64,000 nt of DNA from the NCBI RefSeq assembly GCF_006715025.1, contig NZ_VFMK01000002.1, positions 11,918 through 75,917 on the forward strand, read 5' to 3'. How positions within the stretch are numbered: position 1 is the first letter of the stretch; every line of letters starts with the position of its first letter. The notes below the pieces were generated by a model. That model made no database searches and was not told the origin of the DNA. It saw only the letters and a list, made by a program, of their open reading frames with translations. Below, in pieces: positions 9,490 to 18,290 of this stretch. The position numbers and the translations under genes were made by a program. This stretch comes from Serratia fonticola. Lineage in GTDB: Bacteria > Pseudomonadota > Gammaproteobacteria > Enterobacterales > Enterobacteriaceae.

Positions 9490-10551
9490 CTAATTATTGT
9501 ATTTCATTTTCATATTTAAAGATCTTTCAATAAACTTGTAGGAAAATAAGGCCAAGGTGGTGGATAATACACATGATAAAAAAAACCTTGGCATACCATC
9601 TGTTATGCCAATATCTACAAACCGTTTACCTATCCCATCATTCATTAGCGTGTGGATGAGATAGAGAGAGAATGATATCTCTCCCAAGGTAATAAGGAAT
9701 CCAGGGATACATTTCGTTATAAGTTTATCATTTAACACCGCAGCAATAAAAAAAATTGACAAATACCATCCTGACATCGTCATTCCATGCCCCCATGAGG
9801 GAGTAAATAGAATGCAGTAGCCTATAACGATTATCGACATAATTAATATTGATATGCGCAACTGGCTATTTAGCTTTTTTGTATAAGGATAGACAAGACC
9901 AAAAGCAACGCCCACCAAAAACATCCATATGATAGGGTTAGTCATTAGATTTAAGTAAGCTGAATTGAATTGATAACCACTAACATCCAATGTCGGTGAA
10001 TGCCCAGCCAACATAGGGAAAACAACCAGGCTTAACAGAAACATACCAAACAACAGTGGCCATCGGTATTTTGATGTCAGACAAACTGCCATAACTAAGT
10101 AGAACAACACTTCGTAATTCAGTGTCCACCTAATACCATAGAAACCGTTATCATCCACATAGAAGGGGGAATGATTGGCATCGATTGGGGAGAACGTGAT
10201 TGCACTTATCAAGTTATTCACTTTCTCTGGATAATGGAACGTGCTCATGGCTCCAGATAAAATGAAAGTAATTAGCAGAATAATAAAATAGGCCGGAAGT
10301 ATTCTCCTTGCGCGATGTTTCAAAAACACCACTGCTGCCGATAGTCCTGGTGTTAGTTTCTTCGCTGAAAGAGTTATAACAAAGCCGCTTATTATGAAAA
10401 ACATATCAACACCGATAGCCCCCCACCCAAATAGTTGATCGCCTAAATTAGGATATGAAAGATTTATATTCCAACGAAAATGAAACAACATGACTGCAAG
10501 CGCAGCTAATCCTCTCATCGCTTGGACACTAGCCAACTTATCTTTTTCCAT
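9490..10551 (-). CDS. Acyltransferase_3 (OafA-like) membrane acyltransferase
   Basis: 353-residue integral membrane protein with about ten hydrophobic helices. It shows the hallmarks of the acyltransferase 3 family: the N-terminal block VQAMRGLAALAVMLFHFRW with the catalytic His, FFIISGFVI in the second helix, and the Arg-rich turn KHRARRILPAYF. Such enzymes add acetyl or other acyl groups to surface sugars, typically LPS O-antigen. The gene is clearly more AT-rich than its pil and tra neighbours, which suggests separate acquisition. It sits where IncI plasmids carry the shufflon, rci and traEFG. A role in modifying host LPS to alter pilus adhesin binding is attractive but unproven. The substrate is unknown. 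Confidence 0.85.
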   Translation of the reverse strand: MEKDKLASVQAMRGLAALAVMLFHFRWNINLSYPNLGDQLFGWGAIGVDMFFIISGFVITLSAKKLTPGLSAAVVFLKHRARRILPAYFIILLITFILSGAMSTFHYPEKVNNLISAITFSPIDANHSPFYVDDNGFYGIRWTLNYEVLFYLVMAVCLTSKYRWPLLFGMFLLSLVVFPMLAGHSPTLDVSGYQFNSAYLNLMTNPIIWMFLVGVAFGLVYPYTKKLNSQLRISILIMSIIVIGYCILFTPSWGHGMTMSGWYLSIFFIAAVLNDKLITKCIPGFLITLGEISFSLYLIHTLMNDGIGKRFVDIGITDGMPRFFLSCVLSTTLALFSYKFIERSLNMKMKYNN

Positions 10552-10629
10552 GAGGGTTCTTTAAAGGCAGTAGATTAAAAATTCATTATATTACATTGAG
10601 TTGTGTAATTCCACTCCGACGCATGAGAG

Positions 10630-11982
10630 TTAATTGGTACAGACAGCAATCGCTTGGAAACATGTTGTTCGCCATTGATTGTTTGGCGTAGACACAATCC
10701 AGCTATTTGAGGCAACATCAGGAAAAGAACCGTCGGGGCTGTTATGAGCAGCGCTTTCATTCGTCCATCGAGAGAGTCGATATCCACCGGACACTAACTT
10801 TGTCCCGGTTGGGCAATATGCTCGTGACTCCTTGAGATTTGCACATTGCTCATCGCCAGTGACATTAAATGTATCTAACGCCCCCAATGATTTCCAAATC
10901 CCATTTTGGCAAGAGAGCAGAATACCTTCAGATGTTCTGCCAACGAGTCCATTAGGACTACATCCCCATCCGGCATTTGCTGTACCATCAAGTTGTAGAT
11001 ATTCACCAACAAATACCCGTCCATCTGCACGAACGCTTCCCCCTCGGAGTTGCCCCCCAGTGTAGATCCCCTTGTTGTTCACCGAGCGTATCCAGTCATT
11101 GTCATCCATGTATAGCCCACCGCCATGGTCTTCATTGAGCCAACCCTTACCATGTTTGGTAATAAGCCAGCCACTATTGCTCCGAATATCTCCCGCCGCA
11201 GCTATACGGCCACCTGCGGTTATTTCGTCGCGAGCGACCAGGTTTTGAGCATTGACGTTTTGCTGGTAATTACCTGTTTGTGCATTGATATTATTGCTGT
11301 TATTCAAGTCGTTATCCCCCATATCGATAGCAGTATGCATCTTGTTGAGATCGGGACGACCGTTAACTTGGAAGCGATACAAGCGATCGCTCTCTTCTGC
11401 CCCACCGGCTAATACATCAGACGTCAGATAGACTGCCAAGTGACCATTCTGCCCGCTGAGCCCTAGACTCGACAGGTTGACTTGCCAGCCTCCGCCTGCA
11501 CCGTTTGCAATATTGGCGGGGTAGATATATCCCCCAAGGCCAGAGGTGTTCTGTGCGATATATCGCTGTCCCTTGAACGCAATGTCCTGACCACCGGCAG
11601 TCAATACAAAAGCGACCAGTTTATCCGTTTGTGTAGGATTGCGTGTTACGGCGACAATATAGGTCTGAGTATTATTGTTGGTCAGGGAAAAACCAGGCGG
11701 CAAATACCCTTTATCCCTAAGGGTTTGCCCGGTTACGGTGACGTTGCCACCACCTTTAACCTGATTCAGTAAGGTGTCGTAGTTATCTTTAACGTATCGA
11801 CGAGCCCCCTGGCTTACAGTGCTCAGGTGTGTGGCTGTTACGCTCCATGTTTGTTCCTCTATATAGTTGGAATATCTTTCCAGCCCTATAGGGGCGGCAA
11901 TCAACACAATCCCTAGCACGATGGCCATTGAGATCAATGATAGCCCCCGATTGATACGAGGGGTGGCAGCTTCAGTAGTCAT
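10630..11982 (-). CDS. pilV: PilV minor pilin / tip adhesin, single C-terminus
   Basis: 450-residue type IVb minor pilin (Bac_shufflon N-terminal family), the tip adhesin that recognises recipient LPS in IncI mating. A short leader ending NRG precedes LSLISMAIVLGIVLIAAP, the prepilin cleavage and assembly helix. The middle contains Asn/Gly-rich turns (NNSNNINAQTGNYQQNVNAQ). The last roughly 80 residues, with paired cysteines and many Trp, look like a discrete binding domain. ATG 11982 overlaps the end of pilU and fits the leader; the longer upstream frame lies inside pilU. No rci gene and no sfx inverted repeats occur nearby, so the adhesin appears fixed rather than shuffled. Confidence 0.88.
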   Translation of the reverse strand: MTTEAATPRINRGLSLISMAIVLGIVLIAAPIGLERYSNYIEEQTWSVTATHLSTVSQGARRYVKDNYDTLLNQVKGGGNVTVTGQTLRDKGYLPPGFSLTNNNTQTYIVAVTRNPTQTDKLVAFVLTAGGQDIAFKGQRYIAQNTSGLGGYIYPANIANGAGGGWQVNLSSLGLSGQNGHLAVYLTSDVLAGGAEESDRLYRFQVNGRPDLNKMHTAIDMGDNDLNNSNNINAQTGNYQQNVNAQNLVARDEITAGGRIAAAGDIRSNSGWLITKHGKGWLNEDHGGGLYMDDNDWIRSVNNKGIYTGGQLRGGSVRADGRVFVGEYLQLDGTANAGWGCSPNGLVGRTSEGILLSCQNGIWKSLGALDTFNVTGDEQCANLKESRAYCPTGTKLVSGGYRLSRWTNESAAHNSPDGSFPDVASNSWIVSTPNNQWRTTCFQAIAVCTN

Positions 11983-12647
11983 AGGGCACCCGATATAGTC
12001 AGTTGAGGGAAGCTTCCAGCCAGTCCCGCCAGTATGGCGAACAGCCAGGGAGCATAAGGTTGAGTCATTTTTTTCATCAGCAACGTGCCAACAATAAGTA
12101 GCAAGAATGCACATCCGCTCAGCACACTGGCCAACTGCCAGGGAAACCAGGCACACAGCGCAGCGATCAAATGCACATCGCCTAGGCCAAATCCTTCGTC
12201 ACCGCGCAGGTGCTTGGCACTGTAGTGAAAGGCATAGAGGAACAAAAACATGCCGATACTGCCTGTAAGTGCCGCCGTTAGGGTAAGTACGCTCCCAGGT
12301 ATCAAGGTAAAAAGCAGACCTGTCAGCCAAAAACCTGAGGTATACCGCAGCGGTAGCCAGTAATTGCGCAAATCAAGCAGCACCATAGGAATACCCCATG
12401 CCAGCAGTCCCAGCATTTTGACAGTGCCTAACCAGGGTGAACCCGCAAGGGTTGTTGTTGCGATCAGGACAGTACCGATGCTGGCAAAAACTATTGTGAC
12501 CCCCCTGATCTGCAGCCGAGTGAGTGGTGGCCCATTATGCTCAAGCAAGAATTTTTTCGCTTGATGGACTAACGGTTGGGCACAAATGAATAGAGTGGTG
12601 CTGACGATAACTATCAGTAACGAGAACTTCAGGAGAGACAAAGTCAT
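11979..12647 (-). CDS. pilU: PilU prepilin peptidase
   Basis: 222-residue polytopic aspartic protease of family A24 that cleaves the PilS and PilV leaders. The diagnostic GxGD motif is present in GFGLGDVHLIAALCAW (about residues 152-167), and the partner Asp is probably in VLLDLRNY near residue 90. Several membrane helices cover most of the chain. It lacks the N-terminal methyltransferase domain, as expected for the short plasmid-type peptidases. Its start overlaps the pilT stop codon by one base and its end overlaps the pilV start (ATGA). Confidence 0.9.
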   Translation of the reverse strand: MTLSLLKFSLLIVIVSTTLFICAQPLVHQAKKFLLEHNGPPLTRLQIRGVTIVFASIGTVLIATTTLAGSPWLGTVKMLGLLAWGIPMVLLDLRNYWLPLRYTSGFWLTGLLFTLIPGSVLTLTAALTGSIGMFLFLYAFHYSAKHLRGDEGFGLGDVHLIAALCAWFPWQLASVLSGCAFLLLIVGTLLMKKMTQPYAPWLFAILAGLAGSFPQLTISGAL

Positions 12648-13132
12648 CAGGTTGCACTTCCTGTAAGCTTTATGTACATCGCATACACTTTCCGAGCATA
12701 AATCATGCGCCGTGCGCCGTTGTTGTCAGCGAACCCTGCGTTATAGGAGCCGAGGCATTGCCAATTTACGCCACATTGCTTGAGGTGTTTCGCTAAGATC
12801 CAGGCACCAATCTGCACGTTGAGACAAGTATTTGTCAGTAAATCCTGCTCACTTTGAATAATGCCTAATGCACGTAATTGAGGGATATGTCGCTCATTGA
12901 TTTGCATCAGCCCGAAATCACGGCTAGTAATTCGTCCTTTTTTATCGCGATTTTTGCCAATAGCTTGGGGATTAAGACTGCTTTCAACAGTAGCTATTGA
13001 GCGCAGTAATAAGGGGTCTACTTTGTAGCGTGCACCAGCTTCGTTAAAACAGAACGCCTTTGCCGGCAGTGATAATAATAATGCCCCAATCAGCATCAGG
13101 CAGGACAAAGCACGTTGAAAAGAAAACAACAT
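12647..13132 (-). CDS. pilT: PilT lytic transglycosylase
   Basis: 161-residue exported peptidoglycan lytic transglycosylase that locally opens the wall for pilus assembly. A signal peptide (MLFSFQRALSCLMLIGALLLSL) is followed by the SLT fold with catalytic Glu in LLRSIATVESSLNPQAIG, then DFGLMQINERHI and the GSYNAGF block. I chose ATG 13132, with GGAG nine bases upstream, over the TTG at 13147. This PilT is the R64-type transglycosylase, not the retraction ATPase of the same name in type IVa pili. Confidence 0.9.
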   Translation of the reverse strand: MLFSFQRALSCLMLIGALLLSLPAKAFCFNEAGARYKVDPLLLRSIATVESSLNPQAIGKNRDKKGRITSRDFGLMQINERHIPQLRALGIIQSEQDLLTNTCLNVQIGAWILAKHLKQCGVNWQCLGSYNAGFADNNGARRMIYARKVYAMYIKLTGSAT

Positions 13133-13186
13133 GAGAATGCACTCCAAATGGGGGCCGGCAACAGAACGTTGCCGGCAGGATGGGCA

Positions 13187-13777
13187 TCAAGTGTTGCTAG
13201 TAAAAGTAAGGATATTTTGACCAACAGAGCCTTTATCGGCAGTGCACTGCGCACCGATAGCATTGGCCGTGATCGGACCGTCGGTAGATGTGCCGTTAAC
13301 CAGGGTGGTTACAACACTTGGTGCTGAACTTAGTTTGAGTGCTAGTGTAATACATGCTTCCTGTGGAACCGCGGCATATGTTAGTGAGAAAGAGCTCTTC
13401 TGACCTCCGGCAGTAGCAACCGGTTGTACGGTTACAGCCCCACCCCATAGATTTTGTAACTTGGCATTACCTGAGGATTTGGTGCCGACAACGGTCATAT
13501 TAGCTGGTACACCACCGAACTGGATCAGTGCACCAGTCATAGCATCTGCAGCATCAAAATTATAGATACCAGACGTTTTCAACATAGTGCGGGTATTGGT
13601 CATCAATTCCGCTGCATTACTGTACTCAGTGTTGGCATCATTACGATTAAACAAACTGCCACCTTGAGTAATAGCGATCGCCAATACAGCAAGGACAAGA
13701 ACAAACCAGATGATCGCTTCAAGCAGGGTTATTGCCCCACGGTTGATAGACGAGTGAGGAGTTTGAATCAGTTCCAT
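13187..13777 (-). CDS. pilS: PilS major type IVb prepilin
   Basis: 196-residue major pilin of the thin pilus used for mating in liquid. A 14-residue leader ends in SINRG, and the predicted mature protein begins AITLLEAIIWFVLVLAVLAI with the assembly Glu near the start of the hydrophobic helix. Two C-terminal cysteines (QEACITLAL and GAQCTAD) fit the D-region disulfide of type IVb pilins. It is located between pilR and pilT as in R64. Confidence 0.9.
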   Translation of the reverse strand: MELIQTPHSSINRGAITLLEAIIWFVLVLAVLAIAITQGGSLFNRNDANTEYSNAAELMTNTRTMLKTSGIYNFDAADAMTGALIQFGGVPANMTVVGTKSSGNAKLQNLWGGAVTVQPVATAGGQKSSFSLTYAAVPQEACITLALKLSSAPSVVTTLVNGTSTDGPITANAIGAQCTADKGSVGQNILTFTSNT

Positions 13778-13806
13778 TATTATTTCCTTTAGTGGATAGT
13801 GGGGGC

Positions 13807-14922
13807 TTAACGCGTGCCCACGAGGTCGTTGAGGTTTTGTGTGGCTAGGAGGATCAGGATCATGTAGCCAGCGTTGGTACCCAATGCCATATAAGAAAGC
13901 AAAGACGCCGTCCGCTTGATCCGAGCTACAGTTTGCACAAGCCAGGCCCGTGCAAAATTTTCAATAATGATTTCAGCGTTATCGCCGTCGGTCAGCAGGA
14001 CCAGTTTGTCGATAGCGCGTGGGGAGGGAAATCCGTAGCCGGCATTGCGCAATGCCAACCCGAGGTGGTCGCCTTGTCTAACCTGACGCTGAGTGGCGGC
14101 TAATCGCTCATACAACCAAGGAGGCGCATAGCGACTCAGCATTTCGATGGCGTCTTCCGTCTTTACCTGAGCACGCATCAGCGCACTGAAATTAAGCAAA
14201 AAACCTACCCCCAGCACGTCGCGATACACGCTCCAGGGCAATAAACGGTCCAAAACATATTGCCGCATAGCTCCAGTCAGGTTCGGCATCGACCAGACGA
14301 TGAACCCAATCAACAGGATCATCAACCCACCGAGAATAATTGCATGATTGACAAAAAACTCTGAGATGGCGCTGAGCCACAATAGAGCCCCAGTCCAGCT
14401 GTCTCTTGCAGATAATGACTCAAGACGAGGAAGAAAGTAGACCGTCACCATTTTCATCATGGCGAATGTGGTGGCCAGCAGCAGTGTCGGATAAGCCAGT
14501 GTGGAAACCAGTGCTGATTTCATATCCGACATTCCCTGAACTACGGTGATTGCTCGGTATAAGGCGGCAGCCAAGTTGCCGTCCTGGACGCTGGCGCTGA
14601 GGATGGCAGCCTCCTGTCGAGGTATCCAGGAGGCCAACCCTTGGTCAACGGACCGACCCTGACGTAGCGCACTGAGCATATCTTCCAGACAATAAACCAC
14701 CGGGGGGCGCTTGTTCCCGTAGCTCCCTATCATTGAGTTGATGGCTTTCTCGACTTTGAGATTGTTGTCGAGCAGGAAAGCCAGATCCTCGTAGAGCATC
14801 AGGCGGTCAGCCGTTGAGAAGGTCTTTTGTGCTAACCATCGGCCTAACCTCTCATTCATTTTTTCCGATGACGGCATCTTGCCCCTCAGAGCAATCAGAC
14901 GTTCTCGCAAGTGGGAAATCAT
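13807..14922 (-). CDS. pilR: PilR inner-membrane platform protein (GspF family)
   Basis: 371-residue polytopic platform protein of type IV pilus assembly (GspF/PilC family) that couples the PilQ ATPase to pilin extrusion. It has two GspF domains, residues about 30-160 (LMLYEDLAFLLDNNLKVEKAI) and about 230-350 (NFSALMRAQVKTEDAIEML), with membrane helices after each. Its start overlaps the pilQ stop codon by four bases. Confidence 0.9.
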   Translation of the reverse strand: MISHLRERLIALRGKMPSSEKMNERLGRWLAQKTFSTADRLMLYEDLAFLLDNNLKVEKAINSMIGSYGNKRPPVVYCLEDMLSALRQGRSVDQGLASWIPRQEAAILSASVQDGNLAAALYRAITVVQGMSDMKSALVSTLAYPTLLLATTFAMMKMVTVYFLPRLESLSARDSWTGALLWLSAISEFFVNHAIILGGLMILLIGFIVWSMPNLTGAMRQYVLDRLLPWSVYRDVLGVGFLLNFSALMRAQVKTEDAIEMLSRYAPPWLYERLAATQRQVRQGDHLGLALRNAGYGFPSPRAIDKLVLLTDGDNAEIIIENFARAWLVQTVARIKRTASLLSYMALGTNAGYMILILLATQNLNDLVGTR

Positions 14923-16412
14923 GAGTAGGTGACCTCCGGTGGCAGTAAGGTCATGCTGTCCTCGTCAAGCGGACTGATGTAATCCGCATCAATGGGGTCA
15001 ACCAGTCCCTCATTCAAATAACGCAACAGATGTTGACCGCGAGTAATACCGCCCAGCACGTTTACCCAATAACTGCGCGCGGCCAGCTTACCTTCATGGC
15101 GAAACAGCTCCATAAATCTGGCATCGGGACGAATGACTTCAGCAATGACACGTCGGCCGGTAACACCCTTATAACAATGTTCACATCCATCAGGATGGCG
15201 AAAGGCCAGCTTCTCTACCTGACAAAAGCGTTCGAGTAACGCTCTTTTCTCATCTCCCAGGCTGTCTTTGACCACATTCCAGCTTTTTTTGCAGTGCGGG
15301 CACAGCAGCTGCACCAGTCGTTGAGCGATTAACCCGATCATGACTTGAGGATCGGCCACTTGGCCCATAGGGATACCCAGTGTGTCGGTCAGGCGATCAA
15401 GAATGCCGACGGCATCATTCGCATGCAGCGTAGTTTCAACCAAGTGACCGGACTTGGCAGCCGTTAGCGCAGATTTAACCGAGTTGGCATCACGGATTTC
15501 GCCGACGACCATGGCATCAGGATCCAGGCGCAACGCAGCAGAAATTGAGCGTACCCAGGCTAGGCTAACAGCGTCAGGGTCGTTTTTATCCGCAATGATG
15601 GGGGTTTGTACTGCCCCCAGAATCAGCCCCTCAGGTGGGTCTTCAAGCGTCATCAAACGCTTGCGGTGGCCGGTAAACGACAAATACATTTCGCTGAATG
15701 TGCGCAGAGAGGTACTTTTCCCTGAGCCGGTTGGTCCAGACAGGATGATGACGCCCTCTGGTCGCGCTAGCATGCGGCGAATGAGCGTTTTCTGTTCAGG
15801 TAGAAAGCCTAGTTCGTCTAAGGTGGGGGGGGCATCTCCTTCGTCAGGCAAAATTCGCATCACTACGTACAATCCAAATTCGGCTGGCGTGTGTGCATAA
15901 CGGGCACCGAAGAGCTTAAGTCCCTGCAGGAATTCTTTGCGTACACGCCCATCTTGAGCTCGATTAGGGTTAAAACTCTTCTCCGCAACGTCGCACATGG
16001 ACATCACAATCGTAGACGCCAGCGTCATTCCTTCCGCGCGATCAAGTTGCATCACTGTTTCGAGGTCACCATGCACGCGAAATTGGACCACGGTCACATT
16101 GTTCATTCCGATCAGCAGATGAATATCACTGGCACTTCTAATCTTGGCTTCTCGAAAAAGACCGATGATCTGGGCTTGTTGAGCAGAATAATCGTTTTGA
16201 CGAATGTTGTCGGTGAGCTGGCTTTGCTGTAATTCTTTTAACTTGTCGAGCTGTATCCGCTTAACCTGTAGCTTTGGATATTCCTTATACGCGCCAGCAA
16301 TCTCTGACGTGACTGCCAGGCTGCTATTGTGCGCGTCAGATACATACAGCGTCGGGGCGTCAGAATTGGCCAGATCTAAATGGATATAGGTTGAGCCACG
16401 TTTCTCATACAT
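14919..16412 (-). CDS. pilQ: PilQ pilus assembly ATPase (GspE family)
   Basis: 497-residue hexameric assembly ATPase. Walker A is LSGPTGSGKST (about residues 224-234), Walker B is AMVVGEIRDANS, and a His-box VETTLHANDAV follows. A C-terminal zinc-binding pair of CxxC motifs (LLCPHCKKSW and GCEHCYKG) is present, as in GspE/PilB ATPases. It lies between pilP and pilR and shares the ATGA overlap with pilR. Confidence 0.92.
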   Translation of the reverse strand: MYEKRGSTYIHLDLANSDAPTLYVSDAHNSSLAVTSEIAGAYKEYPKLQVKRIQLDKLKELQQSQLTDNIRQNDYSAQQAQIIGLFREAKIRSASDIHLLIGMNNVTVVQFRVHGDLETVMQLDRAEGMTLASTIVMSMCDVAEKSFNPNRAQDGRVRKEFLQGLKLFGARYAHTPAEFGLYVVMRILPDEGDAPPTLDELGFLPEQKTLIRRMLARPEGVIILSGPTGSGKSTSLRTFSEMYLSFTGHRKRLMTLEDPPEGLILGAVQTPIIADKNDPDAVSLAWVRSISAALRLDPDAMVVGEIRDANSVKSALTAAKSGHLVETTLHANDAVGILDRLTDTLGIPMGQVADPQVMIGLIAQRLVQLLCPHCKKSWNVVKDSLGDEKRALLERFCQVEKLAFRHPDGCEHCYKGVTGRRVIAEVIRPDARFMELFRHEGKLAARSYWVNVLGGITRGQHLLRYLNEGLVDPIDADYISPLDEDSMTLLPPEVTYS

Positions 16413-16417
16413 ATTTG

Positions 16418-16984
16418 TTACCCCGCAAAGGAGAGAGACACCAGAGTTTCGTTCTTTCCGGCGACAACAACTTCATTGAGATTGATCCGTTTAACAACGA
16501 ACTCTGTACCCGGGATGCGATTCCCAGACTGCACAGTAACCTGGTTGCCGTTGCTAAGTGTCAGCACGGCTATGAAGCTTTTACCCGTGCCAGTAATCTC
16601 AACAATTTGTGGTGGAACGGCATTTTGCTCCGCACCCTTGATCTCAGATTTGTTGTCATGAGAAGGCGGTGCTGGGTTGAAAGGCTGGTCCAGTGCACGG
16701 TCATAACCGTTCTTTTGCAGCTCATTTAGCGCCTTGGCCCTTGCCAACTGGGCCTCATACAACACCGTCTCAGCTTGTATGGCTTCCAGTTGGCCGAGAT
16801 TTAACGCACGACCTGCTTCCGCGCGCGTGAATGTGGTTGGCTGAGGAATATCTGCTGGCGTTTCAGCCGAATGTGTAGCCGGCGGGGCCGGTGGTACGTC
16901 AGCAATAGGTGCGGCGAATGCACCGGATGCAATCAGCATTAGGCACAATGTCCAGAGAGTTACCCCGGATTTAACGGTTGGCAT
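16418..16984 (-). CDS. pilP: PilP pilus assembly protein
   Basis: 188-residue periplasmic protein of thin-pilus biogenesis. A signal peptide (MPTVKSGVTLWTLCLMLIASGAFA) is followed by a Pro/Ala-rich stretch, a helical segment of about 50 residues, and a small beta-rich C-terminal domain (VVEITGTGKSF-like block to the end) that probably contacts the secretin or PilO. Its start overlaps the end of pilO by 14 bases. Assigned by position and architecture. Confidence 0.83.
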   Translation of the reverse strand: MPTVKSGVTLWTLCLMLIASGAFAAPIADVPPAPPATHSAETPADIPQPTTFTRAEAGRALNLGQLEAIQAETVLYEAQLARAKALNELQKNGYDRALDQPFNPAPPSHDNKSEIKGAEQNAVPPQIVEITGTGKSFIAVLTLSNGNQVTVQSGNRIPGTEFVVKRINLNEVVVAGKNETLVSLSFAG

Positions 16985-18287
16985 ACAGAAGTCCCTCGAT
17001 TGTGTATTCCAGACGGTTGTTTTTGAGTGTGGTTGTGATGCTAGACGCTCTTATCCCACTGCTGTTGAAGCGCGTTGGAGCAAACAAACGATCAGGCGGA
17101 ATATCGGTAATGAACGTAAAGCTGTAGGTTCGCCATGGCAGGTTTTGTACGTTGCCTTGCGTTAACTGGGTGCTCGCGTCCATTTCGCTAAGGCGCAAAC
17201 GGGCATTGATACGTTGGGCATAGCTGGTTAGATGCTGAATTTGCTGGTTACCAGGAAGCAGTGTTTCGGGTTTTTCAGGAGGAGAAAGCAACACCGGTAA
17301 CGAAAAGGCGGCATCATCTGCGCTACCGGGAATATTAAACACGGGTTGAATGTCAGAGCCGTAGAGAACGGGTAACCGCAAGGCAAAATCCCCTACTGTG
17401 CCACCGGGCGGCAATGTATAGTGCAGCGTAATCTTACCGTCAGCATCGCACGTCGCTGTATTGAATACCCAGCCGGCAATAGAGATCTGTGCGTCTTTCC
17501 AAACGTGACTACAGGCATTTAACATTGGTGGGAAACGCGGTTGTATTGCCCAGGGTTTCAAGTTGTCAGCAGGAGCTTGCTTTTCCAATTGTTGCCTGGC
17601 CATCAGTGCAGCTTGAGCAACTGCGATGCGCGCCTCTTCTTGATGTGTCTCCCATACAGAATAACCAACATACCCTGCCGCCAGGGCCACTGCCGCAATA
17701 CTCCAAAGCCACAGCGCCTGGGGATTATGGGTTTGGTATAGACGGGCTCGTCGCAAACCGATCTTGTTATCGATCAGGGCATAGAGCTCCTTGTCATCAA
17801 CTTCTTTATCGGGAAAGAAGCCGCTCGGGGCATATATCGACCAATTTGCCGCTGGTGTGGCTGGTGTGGCTGGTGTGGGTGTGATATCCAGAAAGTTGGA
17901 CACCGCTGTTCGTATAGTAACCTCATCTCCCACAATATCGCCGAACGGAGAAAGCATGCCGTCACTGACAGCTACAAACCAGTATTGTCCATTGGGCAAT
18001 GGGAAAACGCCATAACACGCCTCCGGCAATGCCGGCAGCACAGCTAACGCCATCGATGCAAGTCTGCCACTTTTTCGGGTGGCTTTGTCTGTGATGATGG
18101 CAGTTCCCAGCAGGGTGCCTTGTGCCTGGTCGTCGCCGGTAGGTAACGAAGCCCAATGAGTCGCATGTGCTTCTTTCGCGCGCAAACGCATGTTGCGGCG
18201 CCCACGTAACGGCAGATATTGCCAGTGCAACCCAGCGACAAACCGGATATTCCCACGTTGTAGCGTATAGGTAGTCTGTTGTTTCAT
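16971..18287 (-). CDS. pilO: PilO pilus assembly protein
   Basis: 438-residue bitopic inner-membrane protein. The N-terminal half is cytoplasmic and resembles the PilO2 family. One membrane helix lies near residues 190-210 (LWLWSIAAVALAAGYVGYSV), and a periplasmic part of about 220 residues follows. It would align the inner-membrane platform with the PilN secretin. A direct repeat of GTGGCTG in the DNA around 17860 encodes a short TPATPATPA linker, so linker length may vary between relatives. Confidence 0.88.
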   Translation of the reverse strand: MKQQTTYTLQRGNIRFVAGLHWQYLPLRGRRNMRLRAKEAHATHWASLPTGDDQAQGTLLGTAIITDKATRKSGRLASMALAVLPALPEACYGVFPLPNGQYWFVAVSDGMLSPFGDIVGDEVTIRTAVSNFLDITPTPATPATPAANWSIYAPSGFFPDKEVDDKELYALIDNKIGLRRARLYQTHNPQALWLWSIAAVALAAGYVGYSVWETHQEEARIAVAQAALMARQQLEKQAPADNLKPWAIQPRFPPMLNACSHVWKDAQISIAGWVFNTATCDADGKITLHYTLPPGGTVGDFALRLPVLYGSDIQPVFNIPGSADDAAFSLPVLLSPPEKPETLLPGNQQIQHLTSYAQRINARLRLSEMDASTQLTQGNVQNLPWRTYSFTFITDIPPDRLFAPTRFNSSGIRASSITTTLKNNRLEYTIEGLLYANR

Positions 18288-18290
18288 GGC

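Noticed and set aside
10552..11065. Shufflon at the pilV 3' end
   Set aside because: No inverted sfx-like repeats, no alternative C-terminal segments and no rci recombinase gene are visible.
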